From: Anaerolineaceae bacterium
GTDB lineage: Bacteria; Chloroflexota; Anaerolineae; Anaerolineales; Anaerolineaceae
Reading direction: 5' to 3'
DNA: 64,000 bases
Assembly (NCBI GenBank): GCA_016927865.1
Contig: JAFGLU010000008.1
Location: forward strand, 1 to 64,000
Shown piece by piece: positions 8,138 to 16,116 of this stretch (positions within the stretch are counted from its first letter, which is position 1; the number at the start of each line of letters is the position of its first letter). The position numbers and the translations under genes were made by a program. The notes beneath the pieces are model-generated. The model ran no database searches and was not told where the DNA came from. It saw only the letters and a program-made list of their open reading frames with translations.

Positions 8138-11100
8138 TCAGCAAATGATTAACCAGGTGATCAATTCAAAATCGGTGGATTTGGATACTTGTTTAGATTT
8201 ATCAGGGATGACCGCCCCGCGATCGGCAATCAGGTTGCCCACCACGCGCTTCTTGAAGGTTTTTTCAATCCAGAAAATGGATTTTTCAAGCAACTCGGAA
8301 TAATGGGACACATCGTCCCCGTTTTGGGTGGCCTCATTGAACTGCGCGCACAGGGTCTCAATGGCGGCGGTTTTCCCAACGCACAAGGCCCGGAAGACTT
8401 CCAGGATTTGCTTGGGCTGCGTGAAGCCCAGGCGCACTGAGCCATCCTCCAGGACATATACCAAAAAATAGGGCTGCAGCGGGTTGACTGCCTCGCTGCC
8501 GGTCGTATCGCCTTTCTGCTTGAGGCAGAAGATCACCCCCGGCCGGATGATCGGGTATTGGGGATCGGTTGGGACGATGGCATAAAGCCCCAGAGGCGCA
8601 TCATTCAGTAGTTGCCGGTTGGCCTCGATATAGCGGCTCAACTCAGCCCGGAAATCGTCCAGGGTGAAATCGGTGAGCGAAACCACTTCATTGAAGTCTT
8701 CCAGGTCCAGCACTTCTTCTCGCAGACGCTTCAGTTGCTTGTCGCGGTACTTCAGGTCTTCTTTAATCAATTCCTGCAATTCGTCGTTGCTCAGCAGGTT
8801 GTCCTCGTTGGTGGCGGCAATATCCACCAGCGCCATGCGCGCTTCCACCCGATTTTTCAGGGAGATATATTTATCCAGGTCCTGGGTTGGCCAGAAGTTG
8901 ACCAACTGGACAGCCGAATTGATACTGCCAATGCGGTCGATGCGGCCAAAGCGCTGGATGACGCGCACCGGGTTCCAGTGAATGTCGTAGTTGATCAACA
9001 TGTCGCAATCTTGCAGGTTCTGCCCTTCGCTGATGCAGTCGGTGGCGATGAGCAGGTCGATCTCTTGGTCCTGGGGCATACTACGCATCTTGGCGCGGTT
9101 TTTGGCGTGGGGCGAGAAGTTGATCAGAATCTGGTTAAACTCATTCTTGCCAAAGCTGGTTTTGTTTTCGGTCGAGCCGCCTGAGACCATGGCGATATGA
9201 ATGCCTAACTCTTGGGTCGCCCATGCATGCAGGGCCTTGTAGAGATAATCGGCGGTGTCGGCAAAGGCGGTGAACACCAGCAGTTTGCGGTTGGGCCGCC
9301 CCGATTTGTCGGTGCTGGGGTGCTTGACCTTGTTCTCGATCAGCTTTTTCAGCTCGGCCAACTTAGCATCCCGTGCTGCGGTAATCTCGCGGGCCGATAA
9401 TTCCAACTTGTGAAGCTGGTCGCGGTCATGGCGCAAATCTTTGAGCCAGCGGTCCAGTTCAATGTGCGCCATCTTGAATTTGAGCTTGCCTACTTCCAGG
9501 GCATCTTGCAACTCTTCGTCGTCCACGTCGGTAATCATCAGGTCTTCAAAATCCAGGTCGGGGTTTTCGGCCTGGAAGCGTTGAAAACGCTGGATTCGGT
9601 CCATTAGACCATCAATCTTGTCAATCGTGCGCCGCATGGTGATGTCAAAGGAATGGACGGAGCTCTCCAGTCGTTTGAGGAAGTTGACCTTCATCATGCC
9701 GATCAAGAAATGCTCGCGTACGCGCTGGGAGAACTTGTCTGTCAGCCTTCGATCGAACAGGTTGGGCTGCTCTTTGGCGTACTTGACATCATATTTCGAG
9801 CGGTGCTCATCGATGAGATACTCAGAAGGGTTGAAGAGCGAAAGCCTGTAATTGGAGATGTCTTCGTTGAGCGTGTCGTAGGACATGAATTCGCCGGCCA
9901 GATCGATGTCCGGGAAGACGGAGATCGGTTTGAGCCGCGCGGGGAACCCTCCCAAGAGGGCAATATTATCTTGGTAGTATTTTTGGATATGCTTTCGCGA
10001 GCGGGCAATTGTCAGCGCGTCCAGCAGTTTGAAGAACGCCGAGCTGAGCTGCTGGAGCAAATCCTTGGTTTTGTGCTCTGGCGAGCTCTTGGCCCATTCG
10101 GTGAAGGTGCGCTGTGCCGCGGCCAAGGTGTCTTTAATACTGCTGATACCTAGAGGGCCATCGAACGCATCGTCACAGTTCTCGGTCAGGAAATAGATTT
10201 GGTTGCGCAAGTCCTTCAGGTCGTTGTTCACCGGTGTGGCCGAGAGGAGCAGCACTTTGGTCTTCACGCCCTGCTGGATGATATCTTCCATCAGGCGCTG
10301 GTATCGGCTGCGGCGAACCACGTTGCCTTCTTCGTCTCTTTTGCCAGGAGTGTTGTTGCGGAAATTATGCGACTCGTCGATGACCACAAAATCGTAGTTT
10401 CCCCAATTGATGTTGGCCAGATCGATATCCCCCGTGCGGCCTTTCTCTCGGCTCAAATCCGTGTGAGAAAGCACAGTGTAATTGAACCGGTCGCGCAGGA
10501 AGGGGTTGAGCTCGCTGTTGTTCTGCGCCTGATACACCGTCCAGTTTTCACGCAGCTTTTTGGGGCACAGCACCAGAACCCGATCGTTACGCAGTTCGAA
10601 ATACTTGATGACTGCCAGGGCTTCGTAGGTTTTTCCCAGGCCGACGCTGTCGGCCAGAATACAGCCGTTATAGGCCAGGATTTTGTTGATCGCGCCTTTT
10701 ACGCCATCTTGCTGAAATTCAAAAAGGGCTTTCCAGATATCTGTGTCGACGATCTGATTCTTGATATCCGACAAACCGCCTTTATCCTGGTCAGATAAGA
10801 ATTGCTCAAAGAGGTGGAATAAGGTTTTGAAGTAGATGAACTCAGGCGAGTTGTCTTGGTAGAGCTGCGCAAGATAAGACAGCACGTCTGCCTTCACATC
10901 TTCAACCAGCTCTTCTGAATTCCAAAGCTCCTCGAACCAGGCTTTCAAATCGCGCTGGTCGCGGTTGCTGTCGACAATCAGGTTCAGCTCGATATTGTTG
11001 TTGTGGTTTGCCATGCCCAGGCCACTGACCGTGAAGTTTGAGCTGCCTAAAATGGCCTCTTCCACGCCACCGTTGGCGATGTGGTACATCTTTCCATGCA

Positions 11101-11557
11101 GCAGGTTGGCCTGACGGACAGAGCGGATATCGACCTTTTGCTCAATCCATTCGGCGCATTCTCGAGCAACGCGGCGCTGTTCGAGGCGGTTGGTCAGCTT
11201 CAACCCATCGTCCTCGATCTTGTAGGCTTTTTTGTCGGTCTTGTCGGGGTCCAGCGACTTGACGAAGCGCGGCTCGCCGAACAAGAAGCGGAGGTGTTCA
11301 ATCACATCCAGTTTGTCTTTCAACGCTTCATAGGCATAAATCGTAAAGTATGCGGAGACAATCGAGAGCACGGATCCGTCTTTGATTTTTTCGGTGAGAA
11401 AATCGGCGACGCTGCCACGTTTGAAGTTGTCACGGATGCCTGAGGTGGGAATGGGAGGAGGGAACAAATCCAAAACAATCTCCTGTTGGTTAGAACGATC
11501 ATTTCTCCGGCCAACAACCGGGAGAAGGAGGGTACTCTCTATTACCGAGCATCCCAT
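8138..11557 (-). CDS. PLD-domain SNF2-type helicase (Hma-type)
   Basis: 1139 aa. Residues 154-175 (HGKMYHI ... GSSNFT) form a phospholipase-D-like motif. A superfamily-2 helicase follows: SVGLGKT at 304-310, DESH at 394-397, SATPVNN at 439-445. The second lobe has ISEGQNLQ (842-849) and QRFGRIDRIG (868-877). It is the first gene of a three-gene run with methylase and ATPase. The start is uncertain: the listed ATG has no clear ribosome site, whereas a TTG about 28 codons in (LDLFPPPIP) has CAGGAG 6 nt upstream. DISARM DrmD is also a SNF2 helicase, but drmA/drmB are absent here. Confidence 0.88.
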   Translation of the reverse strand: MGCSVIESTLLLPVVGRRNDRSNQQEIVLDLFPPPIPTSGIRDNFKRGSVADFLTEKIKDGSVLSIVSAYFTIYAYEALKDKLDVIEHLRFLFGEPRFVKSLDPDKTDKKAYKIEDDGLKLTNRLEQRRVARECAEWIEQKVDIRSVRQANLLHGKMYHIANGGVEEAILGSSNFTVSGLGMANHNNNIELNLIVDSNRDQRDLKAWFEELWNSEELVEDVKADVLSYLAQLYQDNSPEFIYFKTLFHLFEQFLSDQDKGGLSDIKNQIVDTDIWKALFEFQQDGVKGAINKILAYNGCILADSVGLGKTYEALAVIKYFELRNDRVLVLCPKKLRENWTVYQAQNNSELNPFLRDRFNYTVLSHTDLSREKGRTGDIDLANINWGNYDFVVIDESHNFRNNTPGKRDEEGNVVRRSRYQRLMEDIIQQGVKTKVLLLSATPVNNDLKDLRNQIYFLTENCDDAFDGPLGISSIKDTLAAAQRTFTEWAKSSPEHKTKDLLQQLSSAFFKLLDALTIARSRKHIQKYYQDNIALLGGFPARLKPISVFPDIDLAGEFMSYDTLNEDISNYRLSLFNPSEYLIDEHRSKYDVKYAKEQPNLFDRRLTDKFSQRVREHFLIGMMKVNFLKRLESSVHSFDITMRRTIDKIDGLMDRIQRFQRFQAENPDLDFEDLMITDVDDEELQDALEVGKLKFKMAHIELDRWLKDLRHDRDQLHKLELSAREITAARDAKLAELKKLIENKVKHPSTDKSGRPNRKLLVFTAFADTADYLYKALHAWATQELGIHIAMVSGGSTENKTSFGKNEFNQILINFSPHAKNRAKMRSMPQDQEIDLLIATDCISEGQNLQDCDMLINYDIHWNPVRVIQRFGRIDRIGSINSAVQLVNFWPTQDLDKYISLKNRVEARMALVDIAATNEDNLLSNDELQELIKEDLKYRDKQLKRLREEVLDLEDFNEVVSLTDFTLDDFRAELSRYIEANRQLLNDAPLGLYAIVPTDPQYPIIRPGVIFCLKQKGDTTGSEAVNPLQPYFLVYVLEDGSVRLGFTQPKQILEVFRALCVGKTAAIETLCAQFNEATQNGDDVSHYSELLEKSIFWIEKTFKKRVVGNLIADRGAVIPDKSKQVSKSTDFELITWLIIC

Positions 11558-11858
11558 CTATCGGGGAAAGTGTTGAGCGGTCAGCTGCTCAATTTGTCGT
11601 ATGATCCCCTGAGTTGGCCAATCGCAATGCGGAACGGGTGATAGAAAACGACCCGTTTTTATTATTATAGCCATAGTTTGGGCCGAGAGGCAAAAAGAAA
11701 CAAATGGTTAAGAAATTGTTAGGTCAGGGAAAAGCTGTAGTACCTTCTGGGGGATCATTAGGGCACGGGGTTTGTCATTTTGCGTTGGCATAATAGTCAG
11801 AATACAAAATTGTTTAACAAGCCGATAAAATTATTGTATCTCTCGTTTTCCAAAAAAA
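11558..11858. other. Upstream region of the helicase operon
   Basis: About 300 bp without a credible ORF on either strand. It should hold the promoter of the helicase-methylase-ATPase operon, but no convincing -35/-10 pair was identified. AT-rich toward the terminator side. Confidence 0.4.
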
Positions 11859-11891
11859 AGAGGCTGCCTGAGATCTTTTCAGACAGCCTCT
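11859..11891 (-). terminator. Intrinsic terminator of the one-TM protein gene
   Basis: Hairpin with 12-bp arms (GAGGCTGCCTGA / TCAGACAGCCTC, one mismatch) and a 7-nt loop. On the minus strand it is followed by eight T residues, just after the stop of the gene ending at 11904. It separates that gene from the helicase operon. Confidence 0.85.
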
Positions 11892-11903
11892 TAAGTCACT
11901 TTA

Positions 11904-12287
11904 CTATTTGACTTTACTATAAGTGTATGTAAAGCCAAGTGATAAATCTTGCCATCCCATGGTCTTTCCTGAGAATTTTACCTCGAACATTTGATTTCCT
12001 ACGATTCCAAATATTCCGCTTGTTTGGAGTATGATATGATCTTTGTCGGGAAAATCGTATAAACCATTAGCTGGTAGTAATCCGCCCATTGTATAATTTC
12101 CATCTCCGTCAAATCTAATTAGATTTCCCCCTTCGTCTTGCCATGTACCAACGATTCGCTGGCGCCAGAAATATTGCTGAATATCACCCCAGTTAGCCAC
12201 GCCGAATATAAAACTGATAATAGCTATAACGGCCACGGCTATTTCTAGTATTTTCACCTTGTCTTTTAATTGACCTTGAACTGTCAT
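11904..12287 (-). CDS. Single-pass membrane protein with small C-terminal beta domain
   Basis: Start taken at ATG (MTVQGQLKDK); a TTG-started frame extends 20 codons further upstream. One hydrophobic segment (ILEIAVAVIAIISFIFGVA) lies near the N-terminus. The exposed part (IVGTWQDEGGNLIRFDGDGNYT ... GLYDFPDKDHIIL) has a pattern seen in lipocalin-like or copper-resistance-like small barrels. Last gene before a terminator, downstream of the NACHT genes. Function unknown; a membrane-anchored effector or accessory protein is possible but not shown. Confidence 0.55.
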   Translation of the reverse strand: MTVQGQLKDKVKILEIAVAVIAIISFIFGVANWGDIQQYFWRQRIVGTWQDEGGNLIRFDGDGNYTMGGLLPANGLYDFPDKDHIILQTSGIFGIVGNQMFEVKFSGKTMGWQDLSLGFTYTYSKVK

Positions 12288-12413
12288 GTTAACCCCATTC
12301 TTAGCACTGATGTTGATGGATGCGTTTTGGAGGGAGATTACTCCCAAATAATTAGATTCGAAATTTTCCTAATCTAGAGTGATAGCACCTCCTTGTCAGG
12401 CAATAGCCTGCTT

Positions 12414-12890
12414 TTACTTCAATAACTGCTGCGCCCACTCGAGCGCCTTTTGCGCCATCGGCAGCAGCTTCTGCACCGCCTCGCCGGCGCCCACCAGCCC
12501 CGTCAGCGTGGCCACCACGGCCTCCAGCTTGGGCAGCACCAGGTGCTTCTTCGGTTCGGGCTTGGCCAGTTGTTTCTCAACATCCATGACCTCCCCCTCG
12601 ATGACCTCAACGGTCTCCTCATCCAACCCGGATTGGGGCAGGGCTTCGCGGAAATCCTTCAACGCCTCCAGCACCTGCTCGATCTTGACCGTCTGATTGG
12701 TCACCACGTTGCCCTTCCCGGTCACGAAGGTGTTGCCCGCAGCGTCCCCGCGGATCGTGACGCTGTTGACGTCCCCGTGAACGACCTTATCCCGCCCGAC
12801 AAAGTCACCCCCGCCGGTGTTGACGTTCCCACCGATGTATGCGCCATCCACATGGGTCGGCTTTTGATTCTTGTCTTTTTTCTGCGCCAT
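12414..12890 (-). CDS. Small protein with GGxVxTGGGxFxGRD motif and helical C-terminus
   Basis: Start at MAQKKDKNQ because GAGGAGGGAAG precedes it; the frame extends 15 codons further. Residues ~16-50 (AYIGGNVNTGGGDFVGRD) carry a glycine-rich turn motif that also occurs in the NACHT protein encoded directly upstream. The C-terminal ~80 residues are amphipathic helices (LEAVVATLTGLVGAGEAVQK). Such motifs occur in bacterial conflict proteins next to STAND ATPases (family knowledge, held loosely). A partner or effector recruited by the NACHT protein through the shared module is my inference. Confidence 0.6.
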   Translation of the reverse strand: MAQKKDKNQKPTHVDGAYIGGNVNTGGGDFVGRDKVVHGDVNSVTIRGDAAGNTFVTGKGNVVTNQTVKIEQVLEALKDFREALPQSGLDEETVEVIEGEVMDVEKQLAKPEPKKHLVLPKLEAVVATLTGLVGAGEAVQKLLPMAQKALEWAQQLLK

Positions 12891-12964
12891 ACTTCCCTCC
12901 TCATAATTCATTTGCTGTTCTCTGAATTGTAGCATGCATTAGGTATAGAGATTGTTTCCGGTTG

Positions 12965-12992
12965 AATTCGTGTCCATTCGTGAAATTCGTGG
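12965..12992. repeat. ATTCGTG-rich intergenic repeat, copy 1
   Basis: Three spaced ATTCGTG words downstream of the first NACHT gene. A near-identical segment (ATTCGCG, ATTCGTG, ATTCGTG with the same spacing) follows the second NACHT gene at 15993-16020, so the two genes share their 3' flanks. Confidence 0.6.
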
Positions 12993-13050
12993 ATAAAGGC
13001 CTCTTTTTTCAGAAATCGTTTAAAACCGCATGACTCCGCGGCCACAGATT

Positions 13051-13114
13051 CGGGTAGGGCCAGGAACCAGGATTCGGAACACAGAATCCAGGAATCAGGA
13101 TCCAGAATCCGCCA
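13051..13114. repeat. 64-bp block after the variable region, copy 1
   Basis: About 90 percent identical to 16049-16112 by eye, in the same orientation and at the same place relative to the NACHT 3' ends. Made of short alternations of GATTC, CCAGG and their complements. In this copy it encodes the last residues and stop codon of the NACHT gene; in the other copy it lies just after the stop. Confidence 0.75.
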
Positions 13115-15866
13115 GGGAGAGAACAAGCCGAAAACCGATATAGTAGTAGAAGTCGTCGGGGCCGCTCCTGAAGCGGAAGGCACAGCGCGCGAGCCTAACA
13201 GCGCTGCGCCACGAGCCGCCGCGCAACACATTCCTAGAGCCTTCTTTACTGCGCGTCCACTCAAACACATTCCCACTCATGTCCCAGGCTCCAGACAGGC
13301 TGACTCCTTGCGGATAAGTGCACACCGCGGTTGTGCCTAAGCCGCCCGACTCGCGCGTGTTCGCAAAGCGCTGATCAAACGCATCTCCCCAGGGAAATTC
13401 GCGCCCGTCTGTCCCGCGCGCGGCTTTCTCCCACTCCTGCTCGGTGGGCAGGCGCGCGATACACCCCTCGGGCAGTTGTCCAGCCTGGCGCATCTGTTCC
13501 GACCGCCAGGCGGCATAGGCTTCGGCTTCATACCAGCTCACGCTCACCACCGGGAAGATAGGGTTGTTCCAGGTCGAATCATCCCAGTAGCCAGGCTGAG
13601 TTCTTTGTTCTTGTTCTTTCCACTCCCACCCGGCTTTGCTCCAACAGCGGTGTGTCTTGTGCCCGCCGGCGGCGATGAATTCGCTATACTGGGCATTGGT
13701 AACCGGGAATTGGGCGATCCAATAGGCATACGGGATATTGTGCGGCGTTTTATCGTCGCCATACAGAAATGTCCCCGCCGGGATTTCGATGAACTGCTCC
13801 AATCCTTCCGGCTTCCAGCCCAACGCCCCTAGCGAGAAGCCGGCGCTTCTACGTAAACGTTTTTCCACATCCGCGTTTTGCATGGTCGTGATCAACGCTT
13901 CGATGACTTTTTCCAGGCTGGGCTTGCCAATCCCCACGGCGCGGGAATCGCAGGCCGCTTCGCCCGCCAGGGCCACCGCCGCGCCGGGCTCGCCAGGCTG
14001 CTCGGTCACCAGCTTTTCCAGCACTTTTCCGGCCACTCCCGGCATTTGCTGGATCAGGCCCACATAGCCCACCGCCAGGAGGGCCACCTCGCGCCAGGCA
14101 GGGTCGCCCACATGGTCTTTGATTTGCTCAAAGATCACATCGGGCTGCCCTTCGGCCTGCAAGGCCATGCCCACCCCCGCCAGGTATTCCTCAAAGGTCA
14201 GGTGGATGAAGCCGTATTCGCTCGGGCCGCGCTCCAGCAGCAGAGCGGTGTGCTCGTGCACGTCTGCCAGAAAATCGCGGGCTTTCTTCTCCGCGTTTTC
14301 TTCGCCGCGGTTTTCAAACAACCTCTTCAACTCACGCAGCAGATCTTCGCGCTTGACCAGCCCCACCCCGGGGCTGACGGTGTGCATCCACAAGGCCAGC
14401 GGGGCCAGCAGCCGCACCGTCTCAACCACATCCAGGTCGCGCCCCACCGCCCGCCCGGTCATGCTGCGCGCGCGGTTCCAGGTGGACAGCATCGTGCGCA
14501 CGTACTGCTCGTACAGTTCCACGCGCCGCTCCGGCAGGGTCACGCCCTGGCGCTTCATCACCGCCAGGATGGTGAGCAGCAGCGGGTTGGACGCCAGCCG
14601 CCGGACACCTTCGCTGCGGTTAACGGCATCGATCAACTCTTTGCTTTCTTTGTCGGCATCGAACCTGGCGGCTGCCCCCTCTCCCTGGGCCTGCTGCTCC
14701 AAAATGGCGGTCCATTTTTGGGCGAACTCGCCGATCTCCTCGTCGTCAAAATCTACCAGGGTGGCTTCCACCAACCCCTCCGCCGCCAGGCGCGCATCGC
14801 GATAGCCGACCACCCGGCTGGTGAGGACGAACTTATTGCCCTTGTTCTTGTGAACAGTGAAGTAGTTGACCACCCGCTCGACGACCGTGTGGCGCATGTC
14901 CAGGTTCTTGACTTCGTCCAACCCATCGAGAAGTACCAGCGCGTTGCCATCCTTCAAAGCAGCGCGCAGCATCTCGCCCACGGGCCAATCCTGGCAGGTC
15001 TGGCAAAAGTACTCTTCAATGAACTGGTCCAGGCGCATCTCAGCTTTCTCGAGCTGGTTGGCGTACGCCGCCAGCGGAATTAACACCGGCAGCTGCCCTC
15101 CCAGGCCCAAGGCTTCCCCTTCTCCCAGGGCGCACTTCACCGCCAAAAATTTGAGAAAAGTGCTCTTGCCCGCGCCGGGATCGCCCAGCAAGATCAGGCC
15201 GCCGTTCTCGCCCAGCAGTTCGACAACCGGCTGCGGTTGAGAATACTTCAACGGCTCTTCCTCATTCGCCTTCAACTTCCGCCCTGCCAATCGCACTTCG
15301 GCGGTCCAGGTTTCTCCACCTTTGGGCAGTTCTCGCCTGGCCTTCAGCGGCACGTACAGGCCCATGAGCGGTACGCGCATTTCGATGGTGTCGCTGGGGC
15401 CAAAGCCCTTGAAGCTCAAGAAGCGGTAGCGTTCGGCCACAAACGCCAGGTAGGCTTGTTGGGTTTGGGCAGCCGACTCGGCGGGCGGCCTGGCGGGCGG
15501 GGGAGTCGATCCGGTTTGGATTGTGACCGGGCCATTTACTTGGCCGAAAACCACTGAGTTATCCCCTGCTTGGGTCACATCATCCCGTCCGGTGAATTTG
15601 CCCCCGCCGGTGTTTACATCACCGCCAATATACGTTCCCTCAGCACGGATCGAGGCAGCAGCAGGAGTGCTCTTCTGGAACAGCTTGAACCACCCCAGGA
15701 TGCCTGAGACAAGGAAGAAGACGATCGACACCAGGGCTTCAGCGCCTTGAATCAGATCGGAATTCGGCGCGATCCATTTTGTCAGCGGCTCCAACCAGAA
15801 GATGGCCGTGCCCCCGACGATCAAGATAAAAAGAATGAGTACGATCCATGGCAATTTGGCTTTCAT
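13095..15866 (-). CDS. Membrane-anchored NACHT ATPase with FGE-sulfatase/C-lectin-fold C-terminus
   Basis: 923 aa. Two hydrophobic segments lie at ~5-28 and ~41-63, then a glycine-rich motif GTYIGGDVNTGGGKFTGRD at 77-95. The NACHT module has P-loop GDPGAGKST (228-236), Walker B LVLLDGLDEV (310-319) and sensor-like FVLTSR (~346-351). A helical region follows. Residues ~692-916 form an FGE-like domain (IPAGTFLYGD, RLPTEQEWEKAARG, WDMSGNVFEW, RGGSW). FGE-like domains of STAND ATPases are thought to act as ligand sensors, and the fold is used by DGR variable proteins. GGAGGCGGG precedes the start. Likely a membrane-tethered NLR-like immune sensor. Confidence 0.85.
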   Translation of the reverse strand: MKAKLPWIVLILFILIVGGTAIFWLEPLTKWIAPNSDLIQGAEALVSIVFFLVSGILGWFKLFQKSTPAAASIRAEGTYIGGDVNTGGGKFTGRDDVTQAGDNSVVFGQVNGPVTIQTGSTPPPARPPAESAAQTQQAYLAFVAERYRFLSFKGFGPSDTIEMRVPLMGLYVPLKARRELPKGGETWTAEVRLAGRKLKANEEEPLKYSQPQPVVELLGENGGLILLGDPGAGKSTFLKFLAVKCALGEGEALGLGGQLPVLIPLAAYANQLEKAEMRLDQFIEEYFCQTCQDWPVGEMLRAALKDGNALVLLDGLDEVKNLDMRHTVVERVVNYFTVHKNKGNKFVLTSRVVGYRDARLAAEGLVEATLVDFDDEEIGEFAQKWTAILEQQAQGEGAAARFDADKESKELIDAVNRSEGVRRLASNPLLLTILAVMKRQGVTLPERRVELYEQYVRTMLSTWNRARSMTGRAVGRDLDVVETVRLLAPLALWMHTVSPGVGLVKREDLLRELKRLFENRGEENAEKKARDFLADVHEHTALLLERGPSEYGFIHLTFEEYLAGVGMALQAEGQPDVIFEQIKDHVGDPAWREVALLAVGYVGLIQQMPGVAGKVLEKLVTEQPGEPGAAVALAGEAACDSRAVGIGKPSLEKVIEALITTMQNADVEKRLRRSAGFSLGALGWKPEGLEQFIEIPAGTFLYGDDKTPHNIPYAYWIAQFPVTNAQYSEFIAAGGHKTHRCWSKAGWEWKEQEQRTQPGYWDDSTWNNPIFPVVSVSWYEAEAYAAWRSEQMRQAGQLPEGCIARLPTEQEWEKAARGTDGREFPWGDAFDQRFANTRESGGLGTTAVCTYPQGVSLSGAWDMSGNVFEWTRSKEGSRNVLRGGSWRSAVRLARCAFRFRSGPDDFYYYIGFRLVLSLADSGS
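13116..13223 (-). other. Candidate DGR variable region of the first NACHT gene
   Basis: Codons from RGGSW to VLS at the end of the FGE domain. Residues differing from the second NACHT protein cluster at positions encoded here by NNC/NNT (CGC, AGC, GCT, CTC, TTC, TTC, GGC, TAC, TAC, TAT). Intervening framework codons (GGC TCG TGG, CGC TGT GC, CCC GAC GAC TTC, ATC GGT) are identical. This is what adenine mutagenesis of AAY template codons would leave. No reverse transcriptase or template is in the window. Confidence 0.5.
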
Positions 15867-15992
15867 CCCGCCTCCACGTTTTTCGTGCTTCCCGCTTGAT
15901 CAGGGAAATCTTATTCGTTCACCGATTATCTCTTGACATGATTCTACTCGTAATTCTTGGCTAGACTTCTCCAGGCTTTATCTGTTCTGTAA

Positions 15993-16020
15993 ATTCGCGT
16001 CCATTCGTGTTATTCGTGGA
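15993..16020. repeat. ATTCGTG-rich intergenic repeat, copy 2
   Basis: Second copy of the ATTCGTG-word repeat seen at 12965-12992, again about 30-60 bp downstream of the 64-bp block. Marks a duplicated 3' flank. Confidence 0.6.
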
Positions 16021-16048
16021 AAAAATCTTCTCTTATTCCCCAATCCCC

Positions 16049-16112
16049 CGGGTAGGGCCAGGAATCAGGATTCGGAATTCAGAATCCAGGAATCAGAACC
16101 CAGAATCCGCCA
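16049..16112. repeat. 64-bp block after the variable region, copy 2
   Basis: Differs from copy 1 at about six positions. Located immediately beyond the stop codon of the second NACHT gene. Its position is where DGR target genes carry the homing-initiation site and downstream structure; that reading is inference. Confidence 0.75.
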
Positions 16113-16116
16113 CACT

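Noticed and set aside
2679-11557. BREX or DISARM system
   Set aside because: The methylase and helicase resemble parts of these, but pglZ, brxC/brxL, drmA and drmB are missing.
13878-15083. 401-codon plus-strand frame
   Set aside because: Antisense of the first NACHT gene, which has clear ATPase motifs; the composition is shadow-like.
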